DNA of 7,337 bases from an uncultured Sphingomonadales bacterium (GCA_903868655.1 CAIPWG010000479.1:1-7337); one strand, 5' to 3'. Positions 1-6,813 are shown, counted from the stretch's first letter. The notes: generated from the sequence alone by a model not told the origin. Numbers and translations are program-made.

Positions 1-316
1 CGGGGTCCTTTACGACCCGTCTTATGCGTCACATTCGCAGGCAGGTTTGTCCCGAAACCCGCTTCATCGTATTTTTGCGTCGTTTGGCGGCACTCTGCAA
101 TCGGAATCTCGCCTTTCCGCAACGGACAAGTGGTGTTGGGCTATGCGTCAACTGCCCAAAAGGCCCCCGGCACGTGGCTAAAAACAGCGCTTAAGATTCT
201 GGTTCCTGTGGAAAATTTGGCATCGAATACCCATATGGACAAGGCCGGGCGGCGCGGCTGTGCCAATTGGCAGTCAGGCGAGGCCGCCGGACCACGTGAC
301 CCCCACGGAGCATACC
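1..316. other. Gene-free leader region upstream of sodB
   Basis: I see no convincing gene in this stretch. The plus-strand frame beginning at base 1 stays open through it and into sodB, but the translation is rich in Arg, His and Gly, resembles no family I know, and overlaps sodB in another frame, so I treat it as a GC-rich chance frame. On the minus strand only very short frames begin here; one GTG-initiated frame (32 to the left edge) has no ribosome site. The region contains a perfect 12-bp palindrome (261-272), a short inverted repeat TTCC/GGAA (203-213) and a 9-base direct repeat TATGCGTCA (23-31 and 142-150). I cannot place the sodB promoter with confidence. Confidence 0.6.
261..272. 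promoter_or_regulatory. 12-bp palindrome upstream of sodB (candidate operator)
   Basis: TGCCAATTGGCA is a perfect palindrome whose right end lies 44 bp before the sodB ATG. It sits inside a second, 6-bp inverted repeat (GGCGGC 248-253 and GCCGCC 283-288), so the leader RNA could fold as a nested stem. A similar half site, AATTTGGCA, occurs at 214-222. This arrangement could be an operator or a leader structure. The regulator is unknown, and a palindrome of this size can arise by chance. Confidence 0.25.
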
Positions 317-934
317 ATGACCATCATCCTTTCCCCGCTTCCTTATGCCGACGACGCGCTGGCGCCGGTTATTTCGGCAACCACATTGCAGACCCACCAT
401 GGCAAGCATCATCGCACGTATGTCGATCGCACCAACACCGCGATCGACGGCACAGATTTGGCCGGGCACAGCCTGGAACAAGTGATCGATGCGGCTCTGG
501 CGGCGGGCAACAAGGGCCTGTTCAACAACAGCGCACAGACCTGGAACCATGGGTTCTACTGGAACAGCCTGAGCCCTGAAACGCAGGCCCCTGATGGTGA
601 TCTGGCGGCCGCCATCGACGCCTCGTTTGGTTCGCTCGATGCGCTCAAGGCCGAACTGGTCGCACAGGGCACCGCGCACTTTGCCAGCGGCTGGGTGTGG
701 CTGGTGGCCAAGGATGGCAAGCTGTCGGTTGAACAGACACACGATGCCGCCAGCTACGCCGATCTTTCGGGCACGCCCCTGCTGGTCATCGACCTTTGGG
801 AACACGCCTATTACCTCGATCACAAGAACGTCCGCCCCGACTATCTCAAGCAGATTGTCGCCGAGCATCTGAACTGGGCGTTTGCGGCCGAAAATCTGGC
901 CAATGGCACTGTCTGGGCCTATCCGGCAGCCTAA
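317..934 (+). CDS. sodB: Superoxide dismutase, iron type
   Basis: This 205-residue protein converts superoxide to oxygen and hydrogen peroxide; no signal peptide is visible, so it should be cytoplasmic. The metal ligands of the Fe/Mn superoxide dismutase family are in place: His27 in the HHGKHH stretch, His78 in QTWNHGFYW, and Asp159 and His163 in DLWEHAYY. The active-site glutamine at residue 74 (NNSAQ before the second histidine) is the position used by iron enzymes, whereas manganese enzymes carry glycine there. The FASGWVW stretch is near the usual FGSGW, with Ala for Gly. The length is typical for the family. The ATG at 317 is chosen because GGAG (307-310) lies 6 bases upstream and the N-terminus (LSPLPY) matches family members; an upstream in-frame extension to 260 has no support. 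Its TAA (932-934) overlaps the stop codon of the convergent transporter. Iron specificity is inferred from residues, not proven. Confidence 0.95.
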   Translation: MTIILSPLPYADDALAPVISATTLQTHHGKHHRTYVDRTNTAIDGTDLAGHSLEQVIDAALAAGNKGLFNNSAQTWNHGFYWNSLSPETQAPDGDLAAAIDASFGSLDALKAELVAQGTAHFASGWVWLVAKDGKLSVEQTHDAASYADLSGTPLLVIDLWEHAYYLDHKNVRPDYLKQIVAEHLNWAFAAENLANGTVWAYPAA

Positions 935-2262
935 CCAACCGGTTTATCGCGGTTCGTCCGAAGGGGCGAACCGCGATCGACTGCGGCAGCAACCGCCACA
1001 TCGAATGTGACATTGCCAAGCGTGCGCATCAGATCGGGGATCACCTCGACCGCCACCAGCAACCCCAGAGGTGCCACCGGGACCCCCATCGCCAGCGCAA
1101 TCGGACCGACCGAGGCGATATAGCTGATCGTGCCGGGCAGACTGACCGAACTGAGCGAAACCAGGATGGCCATAATAAAGCCCTAGGCGCAGGCGCCAGC
1201 GGTCAATGGCACGCCATACCAGTGCGCAACATAGACAACGACGCCCAGATTCATCGCCGGGCTGGTTGCGCGAAACAGCGCCACCGCCAACGGCATCACG
1301 AATTCCGCCGTTGAACCGCGCACTCCCAGCCGTTCGCACGCACCAAGCATCGCGGGCAACGAGGCGAGCGATGATTGGGTCGACAGTGCGAACACCTGCA
1401 CCGGCAGCATGGCGCGTGCAAAGCGCCCCAACGGTTGGCGCGCGATCAGTGCGGCAAACGGATATGCGGCCAGCCATACGACGGTGCCCGCTGCGGTTAC
1501 GACAATGATGTAATGCGCCAGCGCGCCCACCGCTGCGGGCCCGCTTTTGGCGGCCACAGTCAGGCTGAGCGCGAGCACGCCGATCGGGGCCAGCGCCAGC
1601 ACCCAGCCGATCACCACCAGCATCGCACCAGCGAGTGCGGCAAACAGTGTAGCAAGCGCATCGCGCTGCACCGGGACCAACCGCGTGGTCGCCAGCGCAA
1701 ACACGCTCATGAACAGGATCAGCGGAAGCATCCGGTCATTCGCTGCGGCATCGAGCACATTGGCCGGTACGATTGAGCGGAAGTATTCCGCTACACCCGG
1801 CAGCGCGGCGGGTACATTGCCGCCCAGACTGGCACGGAGCGCAAGCCCGGCGCTGGCGGGCACGGGCACCCACGCCAGCAGCAGCGTTGGGACAATCAGC
1901 GCCACCAGCGCCGCAAAACCCAAAACAGCGACAAACAGGCCAAGGCTGCGCCGTGCCATATCGCTGGCGCTGGCGGTGCGCACGGTCTGGTAAACGCCGG
2001 TGAAGATGAGCGCCGCGACCAATGGCACGATGGTGGCCTGTAGCGCGCGAAGCCACAATTCGCCAATCGGCCCGGCGACCGCGAGGACCCGTGGCATTGT
2101 GGCGGGCGCCGCGAAGGCCAGAGCCAACCCGCCGCCGAGCCCGATGATCAGCGCGGCAAAAGTCCAGCCGGCGGGGATTTGCGCGATTGGCGGCAGAACC
2201 AATCCGCCCCCTGTTGCGGATTCGCTCGTTGGCGCGTTGCCATGTTCATGTGGTTGGTTCAT
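931..2262 (-). pseudogene. DAACS-family dicarboxylate/amino-acid:cation symporter, interrupted by an in-frame TAG
   Basis: This is an inner-membrane secondary transporter of the dicarboxylate/amino-acid:cation symporter family. The frame runs from ATG at 2262 for 359 codons, meets TAG at 1183-1185, and continues in the same frame to a TAG at 931-933, for 443 codon positions in all. That is a normal full length. The first part has an N-terminal tail, several hydrophobic helices (roughly 33-54, 72-92, 107-132, 204-233, 250-274) and the re-entrant loop motif STQSSLASLP at 294-303. The part after the stop holds the second re-entrant loop (SSVSLPG) and the last helix with Asp, Arg, Thr, Asn and Asp spaced as in the archaeal homologue GltPh. 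Without it substrate and ion sites would be missing. The NMDGT sodium motif of helix 7 is replaced by FRATS. A weak GAAGAG precedes the ATG by 6 bases. It could be a recent pseudogene, a sequencing error, or a gene expressed by readthrough or in two pieces. The substrate is unknown. Confidence 0.85.
946..977. terminator. Strong stem-loop at the convergent gene ends (candidate bidirectional terminator)
   Basis: ATCGCGGTTCG (946-956) is a perfect reverse complement of 967-977. Three more pairs (one G-U) can close over a GAAG loop, giving a stem of about 14 bp. It lies 12 bp after the sodB stop and inside the last codons of the convergent transporter frame. Neither strand has a run of T after the stem, so it is not a classic intrinsic terminator. 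It may still end or stabilise transcripts in both directions. The structure itself is certain by base pairing; the function is inferred. Confidence 0.5.
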
Positions 2263-2295
2263 GCGGCTCTTCGTTTACAGGATGTCGGGCAAAGC

Positions 2296-2312
2296 GCGAC
2301 ACAAACCGTCGC
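2296..2312. promoter_or_regulatory. RegA/PrrA-like inverted repeat in the divergent promoter region
   Basis: GCGAC, a 7-bp spacer and GTCGC form an inverted repeat, preceded by C and followed in the spacer by A. This fits the loose half-site pattern I recall for RegA/PrrA/RegR regulators (YGCGRC with R, a variable spacer, then GNCGC). A RegA homologue is encoded at 5000-5536. The site lies 34-50 bp upstream of the transporter ATG and about 160 bp upstream of glmM, so control of the transporter is the more natural reading. The consensus is permissive and the DNA GC-rich, so chance is a real alternative. Confidence 0.4.
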
Positions 2313-2373
2313 CCAGCAACCTCCCCACCCTATCCTGACGATGGCGCTGTCGGGTGGAGAGGCGAGGCGGGGG

Positions 2374-2402
2374 TTGGTGATCGCGTTAGTGAACTTTATA
2401 TC
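2374..2402 (+). promoter_or_regulatory. Candidate sigma-70 promoter for glmM
   Basis: TTGGTG (2374-2379) and TATATC (2397-2402) are separated by 17 bp, the optimal spacing for a housekeeping promoter, and the -10 lies in the most AT-rich patch of the spacer. Transcription would start near 2409, leaving a leader of about 60 nt before glmM. It is identified by pattern only. Confidence 0.45.
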
Positions 2403-2471
2403 TAATCGTGTAAGGGCCGCAGGCAATCGGCTGGTGCACTGGGCGACAACAGGATTTCAAAGGGTTTGAGC

Positions 2472-3809
2472 ATGGGACGCAAGTTCTTCGGCACTGACGG
2501 GATTCGCGGGCGTACCAATGCCGGTGTCATGACCGCAGTCACCGCGATGAAAGTCGGGCAGGCCGCGGGAACATATTTCCAACGCGGTGATCATCGCCAC
2601 CGCGTAGTGATCGGCAAGGACACACGGTTGTCGGGCTATATGCTTGAAAACGCGATGACCGCCGGGTTTACCAGCGTAGGCATGGATGTGGTACTGCTAG
2701 GGCCGATGCCGACGCCTGCGGTGGCGCTGCTGACGCGCGAAATGCGCGCCGATGTCGGCGTGATGATTTCGGCCAGCCATAATCCGTTTGAAGACAACGG
2801 TATCAAATTGTTCGGTCCCGACGGGTTCAAGCTGTCGGATGAGGCCGAGCTTGCGATCGAGGCGCTGCTCGAAGAAGAGTTGCCGCTGGCTGCCGCCGAA
2901 GAAGTTGGCCGTGCCCGCCGCATTGAAGACGCGCGCGGCCGCTATATCCACGCAATCAAGGGCAGCCTGCCGCACAATGTTCGGCTCGATGGCCTGCGTA
3001 TCGTACTCGATTGCGCCAATGGTGCGGCCTATACGGTGGCGCCTTCGGCGTTATGGGAACTGGGTGCCGAAGTGATTGCCATCGGCGTCGAACCCAATGG
3101 CAAAAACATCAATCTGGGGGTCGGTTCGACTCATCTCGACGCGATCAAGGATAAAGTACGCGAAGTCCGGGCCGATATCGGCATTGCACTCGATGGTGAC
3201 GCAGATCGGTTGATCGTCGTCGATGAAAAGGGCCAGACGGTCGATGGCGACCAGATCATGGCGCTGATCGGCAGCCGGCTGGCCGAAGCAGGCCAGTTGC
3301 GCGGGGGCGGGGTGGTCGCGACGGTGATGTCAAATCTTGGCCTCGAACGCTTTTTGAATTCGCGCGGGCTCGATCTTGTGCGGACGGCGGTGGGTGACCG
3401 CCACGTGCTCGAACGCATGCGCGATGGCGGCTACAATGTCGGTGGTGAACAGTCGGGACATATGATCCTGACCGACCACAGCACCACGGGCGACGGCACG
3501 ATTGCCGCACTGCAAGTGCTGGCGGCGCTGGTCGCCAGTGGCAAACCCGCCAGCGAAACGTTGCATTTGTTCGATCCCGTGCCACAATTGTTGCGCAATG
3601 TGCGCTTTGCCGGTGGCGCGCCGCTCGACAATCCGGATGTGAAAGCGGTGATTGCCGAGGCCGAGGTCGAGCTTGCCGGCAAGGGCCGCTTGGTAATCCG
3701 GCCGTCGGGCACCGAGCCGGTGATCCGCGTGATGGCCGAAGGCGACGATGCCCGCCAGGTTGCCGCCGTGGTGGAACGGATCTGCGCCGCCGTGCGCAAG
3801 GCATCCTGA
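2472..3809 (+). CDS. glmM: Phosphoglucosamine mutase
   Basis: GlmM interconverts glucosamine-6-phosphate and glucosamine-1-phosphate, the step before UDP-N-acetylglucosamine synthesis for peptidoglycan and lipopolysaccharide, and acts in the cytoplasm. The 445-residue length is standard for the family. The N-terminal FGTDGIRG (6-13) is diagnostic. ISASHNP carries the phosphorylated serine at residue 102. DGDADR (241-246) binds magnesium, GGEQSGH (324-330) contacts the sugar, and RPSGTEP (410-416) binds phosphate. All four signatures are intact. The ATG at 2472 is chosen over an in-frame TTG at 2466 because GlmM proteins begin just before this FGTDGIRG block and AAAGGG (2459-2464) sits 7 bases upstream. 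A sigma-70-like promoter lies at 2374-2402. A DUF1272 gene follows 17 bp after the stop, probably cotranscribed. The usual folP or ftsH neighbours of many glmM genes are absent here. Confidence 0.97.
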   Translation: MGRKFFGTDGIRGRTNAGVMTAVTAMKVGQAAGTYFQRGDHRHRVVIGKDTRLSGYMLENAMTAGFTSVGMDVVLLGPMPTPAVALLTREMRADVGVMISASHNPFEDNGIKLFGPDGFKLSDEAELAIEALLEEELPLAAAEEVGRARRIEDARGRYIHAIKGSLPHNVRLDGLRIVLDCANGAAYTVAPSALWELGAEVIAIGVEPNGKNINLGVGSTHLDAIKDKVREVRADIGIALDGDADRLIVVDEKGQTVDGDQIMALIGSRLAEAGQLRGGGVVATVMSNLGLERFLNSRGLDLVRTAVGDRHVLERMRDGGYNVGGEQSGHMILTDHSTTGDGTIAALQVLAALVASGKPASETLHLFDPVPQLLRNVRFAGGAPLDNPDVKAVIAEAEVELAGKGRLVIRPSGTEPVIRVMAEGDDARQVAAVVERICAAVRKAS

Positions 3810-3826
3810 GCGAAGGAGACACGCGC

Positions 3827-4051
3827 GTGCTCGAAATGCGACCCGATTGCGAAAAGTGCGGCACCGATCTTGCTGCCGAAGCGCCAGGAGCGTTCATCTG
3901 CTCGTTCGAATGTACGTTTTGTGCGGATTGCGCCGAAACGCTTGATGATCGTTGCCCCAATTGCGACGGTGAACTGATGGACCGACCGACACGTGCGAAA
4001 GCGCTGTTGGCCAAGCATCCGGCATCGACCAAGCGCCATCACGCAGGATAA
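3827..4051 (+). CDS. DUF1272 small cysteine-rich, probably zinc-binding protein
   Basis: This 74-residue protein matches the DUF1272 family, whose members start with MLE-(L/M)-RP and carry spaced cysteine pairs; the biochemical function is unknown. Eight cysteines are visible: C8 and C11 (CEKC), C25, C29, C32 and C35 in the central ICSFECTFCADC stretch, and C43 and C46 (CPNC). They are enough for two zinc sites in a treble-clef or ring-like fold. The last 25 residues are basic and probably flexible. The start is GTG at 3827: AAGGAG (3813-3818) is 8 bases upstream, whereas the ATG at 3836 would be too far and would cut off the conserved MLE. It follows glmM by 17 bp and is probably in its operon. 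It converges on the LOG-family gene with 33 bp between the stop codons. Confidence 0.88.
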   Translation: MLEMRPDCEKCGTDLAAEAPGAFICSFECTFCADCAETLDDRCPNCDGELMDRPTRAKALLAKHPASTKRHHAG

Positions 4052-4084
4052 TGCGCCCTTCTTGGCGGGCAGGGCTTCAGGCTC

Positions 4085-4972
4085 TCAGTCGCCGGTTTCC
4101 AGCGCGTAAAAATCGACGATGGTCTGCCATGCCTCGTCGGCGGTTTCGACCCGGCGGAACAAGTCGAGATCGTTGAAACCGATCAGGCCTTCTTCGGCGA
4201 TAGCGTTGAAATTAATCACCCGGTCCCAGTAATCGCCACCGAACAGCAGCACCGGGATCGGTTTCATTTTGCCGGTCTGGATCAGTGTCAACAGTTCGAA
4301 AAATTCGTCGAACGTGCCAAACCCGCCGGGGAACACCGCAACCGCACGCGCGCGCAGCAGGAAATGCATCTTGCGCAGCGCGAAATAGTGAAATTGAAAC
4401 GACAAATGTGGTGTGACGAAGGGATTGGGCTCCTGTTCGTGGCGCAATGTGATGTTCAGCCCGATGGTTTCACCCCCGGCATCGCGCGCGCCGCGGTTGG
4501 CGGCTTCCATGATCGAGGGGCCACCACCCGAACAGACGACGAAATGGCGTTTGCCTTTTTCGATCACGTTGGCGTTCGCCGCCAGCCTGGCCAGTCGTCG
4601 CGCTTCGTCATAATACCGCGCTTTGGCAGCCAGGCGCTCGGCGATCGCGCGCTCTTGCGGGGTGACTGCCTTGTCGAGCAGATCCTGCGCGTGATCGGGG
4701 GCCGGGATACGCGCCGAACCATAGACCACCAGCGTCGACGCTATGCCGGCTTCATCGAGCAGCATTTCGGGTTTGAGCAGCTCAAGCTGAAACCGCACCG
4801 GGCGCAATTCCTGGCGCAACAGGAAATCGGTGTCGCGAAATGCCAGGCGATACGATGGATCCTGCTGTTGAGGCGAAACGCGGGGATGGTTTTCAGCGAA
4901 GCCCGCTTCTTGTTCAGCCTGATAGAACCGCTGGTGTTCCAGCGCGGACGGCGTTTGGTCATTGTCATGCAT
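4085..4972 (-). CDS. LOG-family (TIGR00730) putative nucleotide 5'-monophosphate phosphoribohydrolase
   Basis: The LOG / lysine-decarboxylase-like Rossmann family cleaves nucleoside monophosphates to free base and ribose phosphate, producing cytokinins in plants and some bacteria; the substrate here is unknown. The family signatures are clear: VVYGSAR (82-88) opens the Rossmann fold, SGGGPSIMEAANRGA (148-162) binds the phosphate, and PGGFGTFDE (215-223) is the PGGxGTxxE motif with the catalytic glutamate at 223. The arginine of ALRKMHF (Arg200) matches the other catalytic position. At 295 residues it is about 100 longer than the short LOG enzymes, with an N-terminal region of about 75 residues and an inserted helical stretch (about 95-140). 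ATG at 4972 is preferred; a TTG at 4999 directly abutting the regA stop would add nine residues, but neither has a strong ribosome site. It is the last visible gene of the SURF1-regB-regA run. Old annotations as lysine decarboxylase should be avoided. Confidence 0.88.
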   Translation of the reverse strand: MHDNDQTPSALEHQRFYQAEQEAGFAENHPRVSPQQQDPSYRLAFRDTDFLLRQELRPVRFQLELLKPEMLLDEAGIASTLVVYGSARIPAPDHAQDLLDKAVTPQERAIAERLAAKARYYDEARRLARLAANANVIEKGKRHFVVCSGGGPSIMEAANRGARDAGGETIGLNITLRHEQEPNPFVTPHLSFQFHYFALRKMHFLLRARAVAVFPGGFGTFDEFFELLTLIQTGKMKPIPVLLFGGDYWDRVINFNAIAEEGLIGFNDLDLFRRVETADEAWQTIVDFYALETGD

Positions 4973-4999
4973 ATGCGTCTTGTTGCCGTGTGTGGGCAA

Positions 5000-5536
5000 T
5001 CAGCGCAACTGCCGCTTTTCCAGTTTGCGTGCCAAAGTGCGGCGGTGCATGCCCAGTCGGCGGGCGGTTTCGGAAATGTTGAAATCGCATTCGACCAGCG
5101 TGGCGTGGATATATTCCCATTCGACGGTCTTGATCGAGCTTTTGCGGCCTTCGAGCGGGACAGTCGGGTCGCCCTGATCGCGGCCAAACGCGTCTTCGAT
5201 ATCGTCAGTATTGGCCGGCTTTGCCAGGTAGTGGCTGGCACCGAGTTTGATGGCCTCAACCGCAGTGGCAATACTGGCAAAGCCGGTCAGCACGACAATC
5301 CGCATCTCGGGATCGATCTCATGCAAGATTTGCACACACGTCAGCCCCGACGCGCTGCCCAGTTTCAGATCCACCACGGCATAGTCAAAGCCCTGCTGTG
5401 TGACCAGTTGTGCGAATTCCTCGGGGCTTGATACGTGGCACACCAGATAGCCGCGCCGTTCAAAGCTGCGTCGCAAAGTACGCGCAAAAGCGGGGTCGTC
5501 TTCGACGATCAGCAGCGACGGGCTTGCGTCGATCAT
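5000..5536 (-). CDS. regA: RegA/PrrA/ActR-type redox response regulator
   Basis: This 178-residue transcription factor is the partner of the RegB-type kinase encoded just upstream. The receiver domain (about 7-120) has the acidic pocket at Glu12, Asp13 and Asp14, the phosphoacceptor Asp56 (VVDLKLG), Thr84 and Lys106 (AKPA). A proline-containing linker leads to a Fis-type helix-turn-helix (about 152-175, with ISETARRLGMHRRTL), the hallmark of RegA, PrrA, ActR and RegR. In relatives this regulator controls respiratory oxidases, electron transport, carbon and nitrogen fixation in response to redox state. The length is close to the roughly 184 residues of Rhodobacter RegA. Its ATG overlaps the regB stop as ATGA (5533-5536), so translation is coupled. 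A candidate target site is at 2296-2312. Confidence in family is high; the regulon in this organism is inferred. Confidence 0.95.
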   Translation of the reverse strand: MIDASPSLLIVEDDPAFARTLRRSFERRGYLVCHVSSPEEFAQLVTQQGFDYAVVDLKLGSASGLTCVQILHEIDPEMRIVVLTGFASIATAVEAIKLGASHYLAKPANTDDIEDAFGRDQGDPTVPLEGRKSSIKTVEWEYIHATLVECDFNISETARRLGMHRRTLARKLEKRQLR

Positions 5537-6813
5537 GCAGCCATAGCCTTGACCGGAATGGTCAGCCGCACGTGGGCGCCGCCATCTGCGTTATTGCGCA
5601 CCGCGACTTCGCCCCCCAGCTTGCGCACGACGTTGAACACCAGGAACAGCCCGAGACCTCCACCCGGGCGTCCCTTGGTCGAAGCATAAGGCCGCCCGAT
5701 ACGCGCGAGCATGTCATTGGAAAAACCTGGGCCGCGATCACGGAACGTGAGCACCAGCATGTCATTTTCAATGTCGGCAATCACGGCGACATGATGGGGT
5801 GAAACCTCCAGCGCGTTGTCGATGACATTGCCGATCACCTGCCGCAGCGCGGGATCAGACACGATCGGCACGTCCTGCGCGATGTTATTTATCAGCGTAA
5901 CCGCGCCGTTGCTGCGTTCGTTCCATTCGCTTGCGAAATCACGCACGAATGTATTGGCCGTGGTCACCACTGGGTTTTCGCCGCGGGCTTCGCCCGCCGA
6001 CATCAGGATGCCGCTGACGATCGCTTTGCATCGCGCCAGTTCGGTTTCCATTTCGTGCAGTTCTTCGACCAGATCAGGCGCGGTAACAAACGCGGGATGC
6101 GCGAACCAATCGCGCACCAGCACTGACATCGTTGCCATTGGCGTGCCGAGTTCATGCGCTGCGCCCGAGGCGAGCAGGCCCATCCGCACAATGTGGTCTT
6201 CTTCGGCCGCGCGCTGGCGCAATTGCGCCAAGGCCGCATCGCTCTGGCGGCGATTGCGATCGATGCTGATCACGAAAAATACCAGCAGCACCGCGATCAG
6301 GAAAAAGCACAAGTAGCTGCCCGCCAGATAGAGCCGCAGCGGATCGGATTGCAACGCGGGCGGTAACGCCAGTGGAACCTGCACCCACGCCAGAAGTGCA
6401 ACGCAGAGCACCGAAATCGCCGCGATTACCCAACTCCAGTTCGGGGGCAGCAGGATCGCACCGATAACGATCTGGAGCAGGAACAGAAAAGTGAACGGGT
6501 TGGTCGTGCCCCCGGTCAGGTACAACTGCCAGGTCAGTGCGCCGACATCGAGCATGAGCGCGCCGATCAGTTCGACATAGCTGAAGCCTTCACGTTCGGG
6601 CCCCATCACGTGGGTCGCCACGTTGACCAAGGCCAGCAGCGTGGGGATTGCCACCAGTTGCGGCAGGGGCAAAGCAATGCCGAGCTCATGGCTGGCAAAC
6701 CAGATCGTGACGAGTTGGCCGACTACCGCGATCCAGCGCAGTTGGACAAGCAGCGCCATGTTGCGTGCGCTGGCGGCGGGATAGATCATCGGTGCGCGTT
6801 GAGCGACGTTCAT
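5533..6813 (-). CDS. regB: RegB/PrrB-type redox-sensing histidine kinase
   Basis: This inner-membrane sensor kinase phosphorylates RegA. In the 426-residue reading, the N-terminal half has about six hydrophobic helices (roughly 20-40, 50-69, 83-100, 107-122, 126-146, 162-184) and the GGTTNPF quinone-site motif at 101-107, a RegB hallmark. The H-box AAHELGTP places the phosphorylated histidine at 220. Cys262 in ARCKAIV matches the redox-active cysteine of RegB (Cys265 in Rhodobacter). ATP-binding boxes follow: N-box with Asn333 (IDNALE), DRGPGF (359-364) and GRPGGGLGLF (381-390). The ATG at 6813 is chosen because it overlaps the SURF1 stop as ATGA and gives a family-like N-terminus; an in-frame start at 6870 would lie inside SURF1. 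Its own stop overlaps the regA start. In relatives, kinase activity falls with oxidised quinone, cysteine oxidation or oxidase electron flow. Confidence 0.95.
   Translation of the reverse strand: MNVAQRAPMIYPAASARNMALLVQLRWIAVVGQLVTIWFASHELGIALPLPQLVAIPTLLALVNVATHVMGPEREGFSYVELIGALMLDVGALTWQLYLTGGTTNPFTFLFLLQIVIGAILLPPNWSWVIAAISVLCVALLAWVQVPLALPPALQSDPLRLYLAGSYLCFFLIAVLLVFFVISIDRNRRQSDAALAQLRQRAAEEDHIVRMGLLASGAAHELGTPMATMSVLVRDWFAHPAFVTAPDLVEELHEMETELARCKAIVSGILMSAGEARGENPVVTTANTFVRDFASEWNERSNGAVTLINNIAQDVPIVSDPALRQVIGNVIDNALEVSPHHVAVIADIENDMLVLTFRDRGPGFSNDMLARIGRPYASTKGRPGGGLGLFLVFNVVRKLGGEVAVRNNADGGAHVRLTIPVKAMAA

Noticed and set aside
1..32. Minus-strand GTG frame running off the left edge (VTHKTGRKGP)
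   Set aside because: There is no ribosome site and only ten residues are visible; a divergent gene cannot be supported from this.
43..76. GGTTT/AAACC stem followed by TTTTT as a terminator
   Set aside because: The stem is only 5 bp and the T run begins 12 bases after it, too far for an intrinsic terminator.
1..579. A plus-strand frame open from base 1 into sodB, with a GTG start at 130
   Set aside because: It overlaps sodB in another frame, has no recognisable domain or ribosome site, and has the Arg/His-rich composition of a GC-rich shadow frame.
1183..1185. TAG read as pyrrolysine
   Set aside because: Pyrrolysine is confined to certain methylamine-using archaea and bacteria, and nothing in this window supports that machinery.
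944..1477. Long minus-strand frame overlapping the interrupted transporter, suggesting a frameshift
   Set aside because: The pieces before and after the TAG are in the same frame and align without a gap, so a nonsense codon, not a frameshift, explains the break.
2321..2361. Inverted repeat CTCCCCACCC / GGGTGGAGAG in the divergent spacer
   Set aside because: Nine of ten positions pair, but the loop is 21 nt and there is no T run or known motif; probably GC-rich coincidence.
4055..4075. GCCCT/AGGGC stem between the convergent DUF1272 and LOG genes as a terminator
   Set aside because: The stem is only 5 bp with an 11-nt loop and no T tract on either strand.
4364..5431. 355-codon plus-strand frame opposite the LOG and regA genes
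   Set aside because: It is an antisense shadow; the minus-strand frames carry complete, recognisable family motifs in the same place.
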